Part shown: one piece after another, positions 16,518 through 24,563 of the stretch
How positions within the stretch are numbered: position 1 is the first letter of the stretch
How the letters are laid out: every line of letters starts with the position of its first letter
From: Thermus tenuipuniceus
GTDB lineage: Bacteria; Deinococcota; Deinococci; Deinococcales; Thermaceae
Assembly: GCF_002964845.1 (NCBI RefSeq)
Contig: NZ_KZ672958.1
Coordinates: 1 to 47,763, forward strand
Direction of reading: 5' to 3'
DNA length: 47,763 bases
Notes under the pieces: generated by a model
Told to the model about the DNA's origin: nothing
Seen by the model: only the letters and a program-made list of their open reading frames with translations
Database searches by the model: none
Position numbers and translations under genes: made by a program

Positions 16518-17178
16518 AGTGCGGCTCTTCGCCCTTTACCGGGAACAGGCGGGCACGGACCGCCTCTTCCTGGAGCTTCCCGAAGGAGCCCGGGTACTGC
16601 ATGCTAAAGAAGCCCTGGAGAAGCGTTTTCCCGGCCTAAGGCTGGAGGGCGGCATGGCGGCGGTGAACCAGGCCCTGGCCCAGGGGGAAACCCCCCTAAA
16701 GGAGGGGGACGAGGTGGCCTTTCTGCCCCCGGTCTCGGGAGGGCAGGACTCCTACGGCCTCACCCATGAACCTTTGGACCTTGAGGCCCTGGTGGACTGG
16801 GCCACCGCCCCCGAGTACGGGGCGGTGGTGAGCTTCCTGGGCACCACCCGAAGCCCCAACCGGGGGGAGGAGGTGGCCTTCTTGGAGTACGAGGCCTACC
16901 CCGGCATGGCGGAGAAGGTCATGGCGGAGATCATCGGGGAGATGCGCTCCCGCTGGCCCCTGGGCCGGGTGGCCCTCTGGCACCGCCTGGGCCGGGTGAA
17001 CCCCGGGGAGGCCTCCATCGCCATCGTGGTTTCGGCCCGGCACCGCCCCGAGGCCTTCGCCGCCTGCCAGTACGCCATTGACCGGGTGAAGCAGATCCTT
17101 CCCGTCTGGAAGAAGGAGCACCGGCCGGACGACAGCTTCTGGGTGGAGGGCTTCGCCCCGAAGGACCACCGCCTCTAG
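16507..17178 (+). CDS. MoaD-MoaE fusion, molybdopterin synthase
   Basis: One 223-residue chain carries both subunits of molybdopterin synthase, which puts the dithiolene sulfurs on precursor Z. Residues 1-79 are a MoaD ubiquitin-like domain (RLFALYREQAG at the start, AFLPPVSGG at 71-79). Residues from about 85 are MoaE, with GAVVSFLGTTR, the conserved LEYEAYP, HRLGRVNPGEASIAIVVSARHR, and the catalytic lysines in PVWKKEHRPDD. MoaD must end in a free Gly-Gly to be thiocarboxylated, so cleavage after Gly79 is expected, as described for mycobacterial MoaX. The start overlaps hrcA by 11 bases and has its own -10 box. Confidence 0.93.
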   Translation: MRVEVRLFALYREQAGTDRLFLELPEGARVLHAKEALEKRFPGLRLEGGMAAVNQALAQGETPLKEGDEVAFLPPVSGGQDSYGLTHEPLDLEALVDWATAPEYGAVVSFLGTTRSPNRGEEVAFLEYEAYPGMAEKVMAEIIGEMRSRWPLGRVALWHRLGRVNPGEASIAIVVSARHRPEAFAACQYAIDRVKQILPVWKKEHRPDDSFWVEGFAPKDHRL

Positions 17179-17189
17179 GGCCCCCAGCC

Positions 17190-17414
17190 ATGGCCTCCTT
17201 TTCCTTCCTCCTGGGCCTCCTCCTCCTGGTCCTCTGGGCCTTGCCCCTCCTTCTGGGCTTCCTCTCGGGCCGGGCCTACCGGCATGGGCGCACCAGGGTG
17301 GGCCTGGGCCTTCTCCTCTTCGGGGGCTTCCTGGGGCTCCTGGCCCGGCCCAGGCCCTTGGGGCTTCTCCTTCTCCTTCTGGGGCTAGGTCTGGGCTACG
17401 GGCGGCTACGCTGA
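17190..17414 (+). CDS. small hydrophobic membrane protein
   Basis: 74 residues, mostly Leu, Gly and Phe, with three probable membrane segments separated by basic loops (GRAYRHGRTRVG and ARPRP). I do not recognise a family. It lies 11 bases after moaD-moaE, so it could be read from that transcript. The reading frame has the GC-rich third positions of its neighbours. Low sequence complexity makes the call less certain than the others. Confidence 0.6.
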   Translation: MASFSFLLGLLLLVLWALPLLLGFLSGRAYRHGRTRVGLGLLLFGGFLGLLARPRPLGLLLLLLGLGLGYGRLR

Positions 17415-17433
17415 AAAACCCCGGCGAAAGCCT

Positions 17434-17439
17434 TACAAT
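17434..17439 (+). promoter_or_regulatory. -10 element of the Uma2 gene
   Basis: TACAAT, 6 bases before the ATG at 17446. Confidence 0.5.
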
Positions 17440-17445
17440 AGGACG

Positions 17446-17985
17446 ATGACCGAGCGGTCCTTGCGCCCGCTAACGGAAGAGGAATACCTGACCCTGGAAG
17501 AGGCTAGCCCCGTGCGCCACGAGCTGGTAGGGGGCATCCCCTATGCCATGGCCGGGGCCAGCCTGGACCACAACCTCATCGTCACCAACCTGGTGGCCCT
17601 CTTAAAACCCTTGGCCCGGGCCCAAGGATGCCGGGTCTACAGCGAAACCGCCCGGCTTAAGGTTTCCGAGGACACCTTCTACTACCCAGACGTCATGGTG
17701 GTCTGCGGCCCCAAGGCCCATCCCCTCTACGAAACCGCCCCTTGCCTGGTGGTGGAGGTTCTCTCCCCCGGTACCGAGGCCCAGGACCGACGGGAAAAGC
17801 TTTCCCGTTACCTTAGGCTTCCTAGTCTCCAGGCCTATCTCCTCCTGGAGGGAACCAGGCCGGGAGGCGTCCTTTACCGCAAAACCCCTTCGGGCTTTGG
17901 GGAGGAAAGGGTGGAGGAACTCCTCATCCTCCCCTGCCCGGAGGGGACCTTGAGGCTTGAGGAGATCTACGAGGGTGTGGCATGA
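17446..17985 (+). CDS. Uma2 family (DUF820) restriction-endonuclease-fold protein
   Basis: 179 residues of the Uma2/DUF820 family, which has a PD-(D/E)xK nuclease fold and is often multicopy in thermophiles and cyanobacteria. Visible are the N-terminal PLTEEEYLTLEEASPVRHELVGG, the active-site block YYPDVMVVCG (Asp) followed by CLVVEVLSPGT (Glu), and DRREKLSRYLRLPSLQAYLLLE. Catalytic activity and biological role are largely unknown. It overlaps rlmN by 4 bases (ATGA) and is probably co-transcribed with it. Confidence 0.88.
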   Translation: MTERSLRPLTEEEYLTLEEASPVRHELVGGIPYAMAGASLDHNLIVTNLVALLKPLARAQGCRVYSETARLKVSEDTFYYPDVMVVCGPKAHPLYETAPCLVVEVLSPGTEAQDRREKLSRYLRLPSLQAYLLLEGTRPGGVLYRKTPSGFGEERVEELLILPCPEGTLRLEEIYEGVA

Positions 17986-19031
17986 AACCCATCCTGGAAC
18001 TCCTCCCTGAAGAGCTTCCCGGCGAGGGCTACCGCAAGGCCCAGATCGCCCACTGGCTCTATGCCCGGGGGGCCATGGACTTCTCCGAGATGACCGACCT
18101 GCCCCAGGGCCTGAGGGAGGCTTTGAGCCAGGAGTGGCGCATCTCCGAGTTTGCCCTGGTGGAGGCCTACCCGAGCCGGGATGGAAGCGTCAAGTACCTC
18201 TTCACCCTGCTGGACGGAAAGAAGACGGAAGCCGTCTACATGCCCTACGAGAACCGCAAGACCGTCTGCCTTTCCAGCATGGTGGGCTGCCCCGCGGGGT
18301 GCACCTTCTGCGCCACCGGGGCCTTGGGCTTTGGCCGTAACCTCACCGCGGCGGAGATCCTCTCCCAGCTCCTGGCCATCGCCCACCACCAGGGCATCTC
18401 CCCCAGGGAGATCCGCAACGTGGTCCTCATGGGCATGGGGGAGCCCCTCCTGAACCTGGGCAACGTGCTTCGGGCTATCCGCACCCTGCTCCATCCCAAG
18501 GGCCTGGCCATGAGCCCAAGGCGCATCACCCTTTCCACCGTGGGCATCCCCAAGGGCATCCACCGCCTGGCGGAGGAGGACTTGGGGGTGCGGCTTGCCC
18601 TCTCCCTCCATGCCCCCGACGACGAGACCCGCAGGAAGATCATCCCCACCGCCCACCGCTACTCAGTGGGGGAGATCCTCGAGGCGGTGCGCCACTACTA
18701 CGCCAGGACCAAAAGGCGCATCACCTTTGAATACACCCTCCTGAAGGGTTTAAACGACCACCCCTGGCAGGCCCGGCTTCTCGCCAAGCTCCTTAAGGGC
18801 ATAAGCGCCCACGTGAACCTGATCCCCTTTAACCCCTGGGAAGGCGCTCCCGTGGAGGGTACCCCTAGGGCGGGCATCCTGGCCTTCGCGGAGGAACTGA
18901 GGCGGCTCGGGATTCCCACCTCCATCCGCTGGAGCCGAGGGCAGGACGTGGGGGCAGCCTGCGGCCAGCTGGCCCTAAGGGCCCCCAAGGCCCTCACCTT
19001 TACACCGACTCTAGAAGGCGCCGGGCAATGA
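17982..19031 (+). CDS. rlmN: dual-specificity 23S rRNA/tRNA adenine-C2 methyltransferase RlmN
   Basis: Radical-SAM enzyme that methylates C2 of A2503 in 23S rRNA and A37 in some tRNAs. 349 residues, standard length. The radical-SAM cluster motif is [22 protein letters not shown] (C-x3-C-x2-C). [47 protein letters not shown] and [10 protein letters not shown] follow the family. The catalytic C-terminal Cys is in [14 protein letters not shown] 17982 overlaps the Uma2 stop. The 3' end overlaps the convergent acyl-CoA dehydrogenase gene by 32 bases. Confidence 0.96.
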   Translation: MKPILELLPEELPGEGYRKAQIAHWLYARGAMDFSEMTDLPQGLREALSQEWRISEFALVEAYPSRDGSVKYLFTLLDGKKTEAVYMPYENRKTVCLSSMVGCPAGCTFCATGALGFGRNLTAAEILSQLLAIAHHQGISPREIRNVVLMGMGEPLLNLGNVLRAIRTLLHPKGLAMSPRRITLSTVGIPKGIHRLAEEDLGVRLALSLHAPDDETRRKIIPTAHRYSVGEILEAVRHYYARTKRRITFEYTLLKGLNDHPWQARLLAKLLKGISAHVNLIPFNPWEGAPVEGTPRAGILAFAEELRRLGIPTSIRWSRGQDVGAACGQLALRAPKALTFTPTLEGAGQ

Positions 19032-20163
19032 CGAGCTTCAAAATTTCGCTCGTCCCCTCCCCGATCCGGGTCAGGCGGGCGTCGCGCCAGTAGCGCTCCA
19101 CGGGGTAGTCCTTCACGTAGCCGTACCCCCCCAGGACCTGGATGGCCTCGTCGCAGGCCTTCACCGCCGCCTCGCTGGCGAAGAGTTTGGCCTGGGCGGC
19201 CTCGAGGGTATAGGACCTTCCCGCATCCTTAAGCTCCGCCGCCTTCAGGTAAAGAAGCCTTGCCGCCTCCAGCTCCGTGGCCGCCTCCGCCAGCTTGAAG
19301 GAAACCCCTTGGTACTCGGCAATGGGCCCGCCGAAAGCCTCCCTTTGTTTGGCGTAGTGGAGGGCGTAGTCCAAGGCCGCCCTTCCCAGGCCCACCGCCA
19401 TAGCGGCGATGCCAATCCTGCCCCCATCCAGCACCTTGAGCACGTCGTAAAACCCCTTGCCCCTCTCCCCCAAAAGGCTGCCCTCGGGCACGAAGAGGTC
19501 CTCGAGGACCAGCTGGGCGGTGTCGGAGGCGTTCAGGCCCAGCTTCTCCTCCTTGCGGCCGATGCGGAGGCCCTTTTCCGGGCGGAAAAAGGCGAAGGCG
19601 GAAATGCCCAGGTGCTTCCTCTCCGGGCTTGGAGCCGGGTCGGTGCGGGCCACGATCACATAGACCCCGGCCACGCTCCCCTGGGTGATGAACTGCTTGG
19701 TGCCGTTCAGAACATACCCCCCGGCCACCGCCTCCGCCCGGGTCTTCAGGGCGGCGGCATCCGAACCCGAACCCGGCTCCGTGAGCCCCCAGGCCCCCAG
19801 GGCCTCCCCCGAGGCCAGCTTGGGCAGGAAGGTCTCCTTCTGCCTTTCGTTCCCCGCAAGGAGGATGTGCCCCGTGGCCAAGGAGTTGTGGCTGGCCACG
19901 GTGAGGGCCAAGGCCCCGTCGTAATAGGCGATCTCCTCCACCATACGGGCGAAAAGCCGGCTTTTAAGCCCCGCCCCGCCATAGGCCTCGGGCACCGTGG
20001 CCCCGAAGACGCCGAACTGGGCCAGCTTCCTCACCAGCTCAAAGGGAAAGGCCCCCGTGCGGTCCCTCTCCGCCGCCCCCGGGGCCACCTCCGCCTTCAG
20101 GAACTCGCGGAAGGGCCCCAAGACCGCCCGCTCCTCCTGGCTTTCCTCAAACCAAAGCCCCAT
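19000..20163 (-). CDS. acyl-CoA dehydrogenase
   Basis: FAD flavoenzyme of 387 residues that introduces the alpha-beta double bond of acyl-CoA in fatty- or branched-acid breakdown. Motifs: [21 protein letters not shown] (FAD contact), [22 protein letters not shown], the [23 protein letters not shown] helix, RQAFGGPI-like [14 protein letters not shown], and the C-terminal [37 protein letters not shown] with the position-376-type Glu. I start at ATG 20163. The upstream extension crosses the promoter (TTGCTA, 16 bases, TATACT). A short inverted repeat TTGC/GCAA lies in that promoter. Chain-length preference is not predictable. The 3' end overlaps rlmN. Confidence 0.95.
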   Translation of the reverse strand: MGLWFEESQEERAVLGPFREFLKAEVAPGAAERDRTGAFPFELVRKLAQFGVFGATVPEAYGGAGLKSRLFARMVEEIAYYDGALALTVASHNSLATGHILLAGNERQKETFLPKLASGEALGAWGLTEPGSGSDAAALKTRAEAVAGGYVLNGTKQFITQGSVAGVYVIVARTDPAPSPERKHLGISAFAFFRPEKGLRIGRKEEKLGLNASDTAQLVLEDLFVPEGSLLGERGKGFYDVLKVLDGGRIGIAAMAVGLGRAALDYALHYAKQREAFGGPIAEYQGVSFKLAEAATELEAARLLYLKAAELKDAGRSYTLEAAQAKLFASEAAVKACDEAIQVLGGYGYVKDYPVERYWRDARLTRIGEGTSEILKLVIARRLLESV

Positions 20164-20172
20164 GGTGGGGAT

Positions 20173-20200
20173 AGTATAACACTTTCTTGCGACATAGCAA
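20173..20200 (-). promoter_or_regulatory. promoter of the acyl-CoA dehydrogenase gene
   Basis: On the minus strand, TTGCTA (20195-20200), a 16-base spacer and TATACT (20173-20178), 9 bases before the ATG. TTGC/GCAA arms at 20187-20200 could be a small operator. Confidence 0.5.
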
Positions 20201-20243
20201 AAATACGTTATCCCACAGGCCCCCGGAATCCCGGGGCATGGGG

Positions 20244-20249
20244 TAGTTT
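20244..20249 (+). promoter_or_regulatory. weak -10 element of the Clp1/Grc3-like gene
   Basis: TAGTTT, 8 bases before the ATG at 20258. The sequence TCAAGGGGG before the ATG also occurs before rapZ and could serve as a Shine-Dalgarno. Confidence 0.35.
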
Positions 20250-20257
20250 CAAGGGGG

Positions 20258-20980
20258 ATGCTCCTCCTGGCTGGCCCCACGGATACCGGCAAGTCCACCC
20301 TGGCCTTAAGGCTTCTAGAAAAGGCCAAGGAAGCCTACCTCCTGGACCTGGACCCGGGGCAGGGAGCCCTCCCCGGGGCCTTCACCCTCTTCCACTACCG
20401 GGAAGGAGCCCTCACCCCCCTACGCCGCTACCTTCTGGGGGCCCTGTCCCCCAGAGGGATGGAGGCGCAGGCGGTGGTGGGGGCCCTGCGCCTAGCCCGT
20501 CTCATCCCCAAAGGAAGCCCCGCCGTGGCCGACACGGATGGCTACCTGGACCCCGGGTTCCGGCTTTTGCAGGTGGAGGCCCTGGTGCCCGCCGAGGTGC
20601 TGGTCCTGGGGTGGGAGGAACTTTACCAGGCCCTTTCCTGGCGCAAGGACCTAAGGGCGCGCCTGGCCCCGCCCCTTCAGGGGGTCCGCAGGAAAACCCC
20701 AGCCAAGAGGCGGAAAAACCGCCTGGAAAAGCTTTTTGCCCACTTTCAGGAAGCCAGGCCCCGCCCCCTTCCCCTCGGTCGCGTGCCCGCATACCCTATG
20801 GAACCCCCCGAGCCCCAGCGGCTTTACGGGCTCCTGGACGGGGAAGGGTTCCTCCTGGGCTACGGGCAGCTTCTGGCCTGGGCAGGGGACAAGGGGCTCT
20901 TCCTCACCCCCGTGGGGGAGGAGGTGGCCAGGGTGGTACCCACCCGGCTTCTTTTCCCTATCCCCGCACTACCAGGTTGA
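20258..20980 (+). CDS. Clp1/Grc3-like P-loop polynucleotide kinase domain protein
   Basis: 240 residues. The P-loop GPTDTGKST (6-14) is followed by LLDLDPGQG (29-37). The Walker-B-like LD-DPGQ pattern and the later ADTDGYLDP resemble the Clp1/Grc3/NOL9 family of polynucleotide 5'-hydroxyl kinases, known mainly from eukaryotes and archaea. LLGALSPRG near 60 also fits. The C-terminal half ends in a small domain ([20 protein letters not shown]) like the tail of those kinases. Substrate, RNA or DNA, cannot be told. The 3' end overlaps leuS by 23 bases on the opposite strand. An alternative is an unrelated SIMIBI-class GTPase. Confidence 0.65.
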   Translation: MLLLAGPTDTGKSTLALRLLEKAKEAYLLDLDPGQGALPGAFTLFHYREGALTPLRRYLLGALSPRGMEAQAVVGALRLARLIPKGSPAVADTDGYLDPGFRLLQVEALVPAEVLVLGWEELYQALSWRKDLRARLAPPLQGVRRKTPAKRRKNRLEKLFAHFQEARPRPLPLGRVPAYPMEPPEPQRLYGLLDGEGFLLGYGQLLAWAGDKGLFLTPVGEEVARVVPTRLLFPIPALPG

Positions 20981-23594
20981 GGATCTTGCCGGGGACGTAG
21001 ATTTCCCTCACGATGGCTTTGCCCTCCAGATGGGCCTGGACGTTCTTCACCTTGAGGGCCTCGGCCAGGGCCACCTCCAGGGGGGCGTCCTTAGGGATCT
21101 GGATGGTCCCCCGCACCCTTCCGTTCACCTGCACCGCTACCTCCACCACACCCCTTTCCAGGGCGTTTTCGTCCAGCTCGGGCCAGCCCGCCTCAAAAAG
21201 GCTATCCGGCCAGAACCAGTGCCAAAGTTCCTCCGCGATGTGGGGGGCGAAGGGGAAGAGCATCTGCAGGTAGTAACGGATGGCGGTCCGGTAGACGGGG
21301 GTCACGGGCCGCACCTTCCGGTAGTCGTAGAGGGCATTCAAGAGCTCCATGAGGGCGGCGATGGCGGTGTTGAAGCGCAGGGCCTCGAGGTCCTCCGTGA
21401 CCTTCTTGAGGGTGGCGTGGAGCTTCCGGTAAAGCTCCCGGTCCGGACCCTCCAGGGCCTCCGCCTGGAACTTCCCGCTTACCGAGAGGAGGGTCTCCTT
21501 GTCCTCGGCCACCCGGCGCCATATGCGGTTCAGGAAGCGCCAGGCCCCCTGCACCCCCTCCTCGGTCCAGACCATCTCGTTTTCGGGGGGTGCGGCGAAG
21601 AGGATGGTGATGCGGGCGATATCTGCCCCCTCCTCCTTCACGAAGGGCCCCACCATGACCCCGTTGCCCTTGGATTTGCTCATCACCGCGGGCTTCCAGA
21701 AGTGAAGGGTGCCGTCCTCGTGGGGCCGGAGCTCCGCCCCCATCTTCCGCACCTCCTCCAGGGAAAGCTCCCTCTCCTGGATCTCCAGGCGGATGCGGGT
21801 GGGCTCGGGCAGGCGCACCCTATCTCCCTCCACCTCCACGGGACCGAAGTCCGTCCAGGCCAGGACCATGCCCTGGGTGAAAAGCCCCTGGAAGGGCTCC
21901 TCCACCTTCACCATCCCCAGGTCGTGGAGGAACTTGGTGAAGAAGCGGCTGTAGAGGAGGTGAAGCACGGCGTGCTCCACCCCGCCGATGTACTGGTCCA
22001 CCGGCATCCAGAAGTCCGCCTTCTTGGGGTCAAAGGGCAGCGTCTCGTTCCTGGGGTCAGTGTAGCGCAGGTAGTACCAGCTGGAGTCGAAGAAGGTGTC
22101 CATGGTGTCGGTGTCCCGCCGGGCGGGGCCGCCACATTTGGGGCAGGTGATCTCGTAGAACTCGGGGTGGGCCTCCAGGGGGCTTTTCCCCTTGGGCCGG
22201 ATGTCCTCGATGTCCTTGAGGTCGGGGAGGAGGACGGGAAGTTCCTCCTCGGGAACCGGCACCACCCCGCAGGCTTCGCAGTGGACCATGGGGATGGGGG
22301 TGCCCCAGTAGCGCTGGCGGCTGATGAGCCAGTCCCGGAGGCGGTAGGTAACCTTAGCCCTTCCCAGGCCCCTCTCCTCCAGCCAGGCCACCACCTTCCT
22401 CTTGCCCTCCTCGCTGGGGGTGCCGTCAAAGGGCCCCGAGTTCACCATGATGCCAGGCTCCTCGTAGGCGGCCTCGAGGGGCTCGGGCAAGGGCTCACCC
22501 GGGCGCTCGATCACCTTCCTTATGGGAAGGCCGAACTTCTGGGCGAACTCAAAATCCCTCTGGTCATGCCCGGGCACCCCCATGATGGCCCCGGTGCCGT
22601 AGCCAAAGAGCACGTAATCCGCAGTCCAGATGGGGATCTTCTCCCCGGTGGCGGGGTTTATGGCGTAGGCCCCGAGAAAAACCCCCGTTTTCTCCCGGCC
22701 CTCCGCCTGGCGCTCGATCTCCGTCTTGCGCTTGGCAGCCTCCACGTAGGCCTCCACCTCGGCCCGCCTTTCGGGAGAGGTGAGCCTTAAGGTGAGGGGG
22801 TGCTCCGGGGCCAGGACCATGAAGGTGGCCCCGAAAAGGGTGTCGGGCCGGGTGGTGAAGACGGTGATGGCCTCGTTCAGGCCCTCCACGGGGAACTCGA
22901 TCTCCGCCCCCTCCGACCGGCCGATCCAGGCCCGTTGCATGGCCTTCACCTTTTCCGGCCAGTCCAGGCCCTCGAGGTCCTCAAGCAGCCTTTCCGCATA
23001 GGCGGTGATGCGCAGGTACCACTGCACGAGCTCCCGCTTCTCCACCGGGGTGTCCTCGTGCCGCCAGCAACGGCCCTCCACCACCTGCTCGTTGGCCAGG
23101 ACCGTCTGGCACTTGGGGCACCAGTTCACCAGGCCCTTGGCCCGGTAGGCCAGCCCCTTTTCCCACATCTTCAGGAAGATCCATTGGTTCCAGCGGTAGT
23201 AGTCGGGCTCGCAGGTGGTCACCTCCCGGTCCCAGTCGTAGAGGATGCCCATGAGCTCGAGGCTCTCCTTGGCTTGGCGGATGTTCTCGTAGGTCCAGTC
23301 CCGGGGGTGGAGGCCGAACTTGAGGGCGGCGTTTTCCGCGGGCAGGCCGAAGGCGTCCCAGCCCATGGGATGGAGGACCTCATACCCCTGCACCCGGCGG
23401 AAGCGGGCCAGGACGTCCCCCATGGTGTAGTTCTTCAGGTGGCCCATGTGGAGGTCGCCGGAGGGGTAGGGGAACATGACCAGCACGTACTGCTTCCCCT
23501 TCCTTCCCGGGACCTCCTTGGCCTTCATGAAGCCCTTTTCCTTCCAAAAGCGCTGCCACTTGGGCTCTATGGCGTGCGGGTTGTACTTCTCCAT
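20958..23594 (-). CDS. leuS: leucyl-tRNA synthetase
   Basis: Class Ia synthetase that charges tRNA-Leu. 878 residues, co-linear with the T. thermophilus enzyme. [21 protein letters not shown] holds the HIGH motif, [11 protein letters not shown] the KMSKS motif, CPKCQTV and [15 protein letters not shown] the zinc modules. The CP1 editing domain includes [14 protein letters not shown] and the strictly conserved Asp in [13 protein letters not shown] 23594 has GGGAGGAG just upstream. The longer frame to 23774 crosses the leader and is not coding. The leader carries an apparent transcription attenuator (see separate features). Confidence 0.98.
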   Translation of the reverse strand: MEKYNPHAIEPKWQRFWKEKGFMKAKEVPGRKGKQYVLVMFPYPSGDLHMGHLKNYTMGDVLARFRRVQGYEVLHPMGWDAFGLPAENAALKFGLHPRDWTYENIRQAKESLELMGILYDWDREVTTCEPDYYRWNQWIFLKMWEKGLAYRAKGLVNWCPKCQTVLANEQVVEGRCWRHEDTPVEKRELVQWYLRITAYAERLLEDLEGLDWPEKVKAMQRAWIGRSEGAEIEFPVEGLNEAITVFTTRPDTLFGATFMVLAPEHPLTLRLTSPERRAEVEAYVEAAKRKTEIERQAEGREKTGVFLGAYAINPATGEKIPIWTADYVLFGYGTGAIMGVPGHDQRDFEFAQKFGLPIRKVIERPGEPLPEPLEAAYEEPGIMVNSGPFDGTPSEEGKRKVVAWLEERGLGRAKVTYRLRDWLISRQRYWGTPIPMVHCEACGVVPVPEEELPVLLPDLKDIEDIRPKGKSPLEAHPEFYEITCPKCGGPARRDTDTMDTFFDSSWYYLRYTDPRNETLPFDPKKADFWMPVDQYIGGVEHAVLHLLYSRFFTKFLHDLGMVKVEEPFQGLFTQGMVLAWTDFGPVEVEGDRVRLPEPTRIRLEIQERELSLEEVRKMGAELRPHEDGTLHFWKPAVMSKSKGNGVMVGPFVKEEGADIARITILFAAPPENEMVWTEEGVQGAWRFLNRIWRRVAEDKETLLSVSGKFQAEALEGPDRELYRKLHATLKKVTEDLEALRFNTAIAALMELLNALYDYRKVRPVTPVYRTAIRYYLQMLFPFAPHIAEELWHWFWPDSLFEAGWPELDENALERGVVEVAVQVNGRVRGTIQIPKDAPLEVALAEALKVKNVQAHLEGKAIVREIYVPGKILNLVVRG

Positions 23595-23607
23595 GCGCTC
23601 CTCCCTC

Positions 23608-23635
23608 AAAAAAACCCTTCCCCCAAGGGGAAGGG
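23608..23635 (-). terminator. intrinsic terminator inside the leuS leader (attenuator)
   Basis: On the minus strand, CCCTTCCCC pairs with GGGGAAGGG (9 bp, 3-base loop) followed by seven T. It ends 13 bases before the leuS start and cannot end any other gene, because the only upstream reading frame is a leader peptide. The upstream copy GGGAAGGG (23646-23653) can pair with its 5' arm instead. Confidence 0.85.
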
Positions 23636-23636
23636 A

Positions 23637-23676
23637 CGGCCAGGCCCCTTCCCGCCTTAGGGGATTAGCCTGGCCG
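23637..23676 (-). promoter_or_regulatory. leader hairpin overlapping the antiterminator in the leuS leader
   Basis: CGGCCAGGC (23668-23676) pairs with GCCTGGCCG (23637-23645), 9 bp, with a 22-base loop. The loop contains the leader-peptide stop and the antiterminator GGGAAGGG (23646-23653), which is complementary to the terminator arm at 23628-23635. Confidence 0.65.
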
Positions 23677-23683
23677 GACTCAT
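23657..23683 (-). CDS. leuS leader peptide (MSPARLIP)
   Basis: An 8-codon frame, Met-Ser-Pro-Ala-Arg-Leu-Ile-Pro then TAA. Its ATG lies exactly 6 bases after a TATCAT box, the leaderless spacing of the window. The single Leu codon is CTA, uncommon in these genes. If tRNA-Leu charging falls and a ribosome pauses with CTA in its A site, its front edge should stop near 23655. That leaves the antiterminator GGGAAGGG free. A ribosome at the stop codon would cover it and let the terminator form. This is classical amino-acid attenuation logic; the function is inferred. Confidence 0.6.
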   Translation of the reverse strand: MSPARLIP

Positions 23684-23689
23684 GGGAAC

Positions 23690-23695
23690 ATGATA
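23690..23695 (-). promoter_or_regulatory. -10 element of the leuS leader
   Basis: TATCAT on the minus strand, 6 bases before the leader peptide ATG. It lies in the 42-base gap after the yihY-like stop. Confidence 0.55.
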
Positions 23696-23725
23696 CTGCA
23701 ACCCGGCAAAAAAACGTGGGGCGCC

Positions 23726-24508
23726 CTAGTCCTCCATCGCCCTCGCCACCACCGCCCCCAGGAGAAAGACCCAAAGCACGAGATATAGGCCAAGGAGCGC
23801 CAGGACAAACCCCGCCAGGGGTCCGTAGAGGAGCTCGTACTGGGAGCGGGGAAGGAGCTTGGGAAGCCCAAGCCGAACTCCTTCAAAGAGGAGGGCGGCC
23901 ACCCCTGCCCCCACGCTCAAGGGCACCAGGTGGCGAAACCCTTTGAGGCCGCGGAAAAAGGCGTAGGTGAGGAGAAAGAGCAAAAAGGCCAGGAAGAGGG
24001 GTAAAAAAGCCTCCAGGGGCCCCAAGGCCCCCCGCCACTCCGGAGGGAGGAAGCGGAGGAGAAACCCCAGGGCCAGGCCCAAAAGGGCCAGGAGAATAAG
24101 GGCTAGGCCCAAGACCACCGGCATGAGGAGGCCCAAAAGGCGGTGGCGAAAACCCGGGGGGCGGCCAAAGATGAGCCCCAGGGCGTAGCTTAGGGCGGCG
24201 AAGAAATTGCTTCCCGACCAAAGGAGGAAGAGGGCGCTCACCAGGGTGAGGGGGAAAGCCCCCCGGGTGAGGAAGCGGAGAAGGTCCTGGGCCAGCTCAG
24301 GCCGGGCCGGGAAAAGACCCTCGGCCAAGGCCTTCACTCCCCCCAAAAAACCCTCCCTCAGGGCCTCGCTTCCCGAGAGGAAAAGGCCAAAGACCCCCAC
24401 CAGGAGAAAGAGAAGGGGCATGAGGGAAAGAAGGGCGTAGTAGGCTAGGGCGGCGGCGAAGAAGGGCACGTGGGCCTGGGTATAGAGGCGTAACACCTTC
24501 TGCAGCAC
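23726..24508 (-). CDS. YihY/BrkB family membrane protein
   Basis: 260 residues with six hydrophobic segments, of the YihY/virulence factor BrkB family, once mistaken for ribonuclease BN. The family block [20 protein letters not shown] is at the N terminus. [26 protein letters not shown] is in the middle, and [33 protein letters not shown] closes the protein. I start at GTG 24508, where AGGGGA lies 4 bases upstream. The frame continues upstream only as a shadow of proA. It lies 55 bases after proA and probably shares the proBA transcript. Function is unknown; there is no nuclease signature. Confidence 0.82.
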   Translation of the reverse strand: MLQKVLRLYTQAHVPFFAAALAYYALLSLMPLLFLLVGVFGLFLSGSEALREGFLGGVKALAEGLFPARPELAQDLLRFLTRGAFPLTLVSALFLLWSGSNFFAALSYALGLIFGRPPGFRHRLLGLLMPVVLGLALILLALLGLALGFLLRFLPPEWRGALGPLEAFLPLFLAFLLFLLTYAFFRGLKGFRHLVPLSVGAGVAALLFEGVRLGLPKLLPRSQYELLYGPLAGFVLALLGLYLVLWVFLLGAVVARAMED

Positions 24509-24563
24509 GGGCTCCCCTTCCCTAACCCGCTCCCCCCGGCGGGCATCCTCCCCTAGGGGGCAC

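Noticed and set aside
17446..17985. Uma2 protein as part of a defence island
   Set aside because: It is flanked by molybdopterin and rRNA-modification genes, with no other defence or mobile genes and no compositional shift.
19309..21000. 563-codon plus-strand open frame antisense to the acyl-CoA dehydrogenase
   Set aside because: Low-complexity composition of an antisense shadow in high-GC DNA. It runs through a promoter and overlaps two well-supported genes in other frames.
20736..22790. 684-codon plus-strand open frame antisense to leuS
   Set aside because: His/Gly/Val/Leu-rich shadow produced by GC-rich third positions of leuS; no domain is visible.
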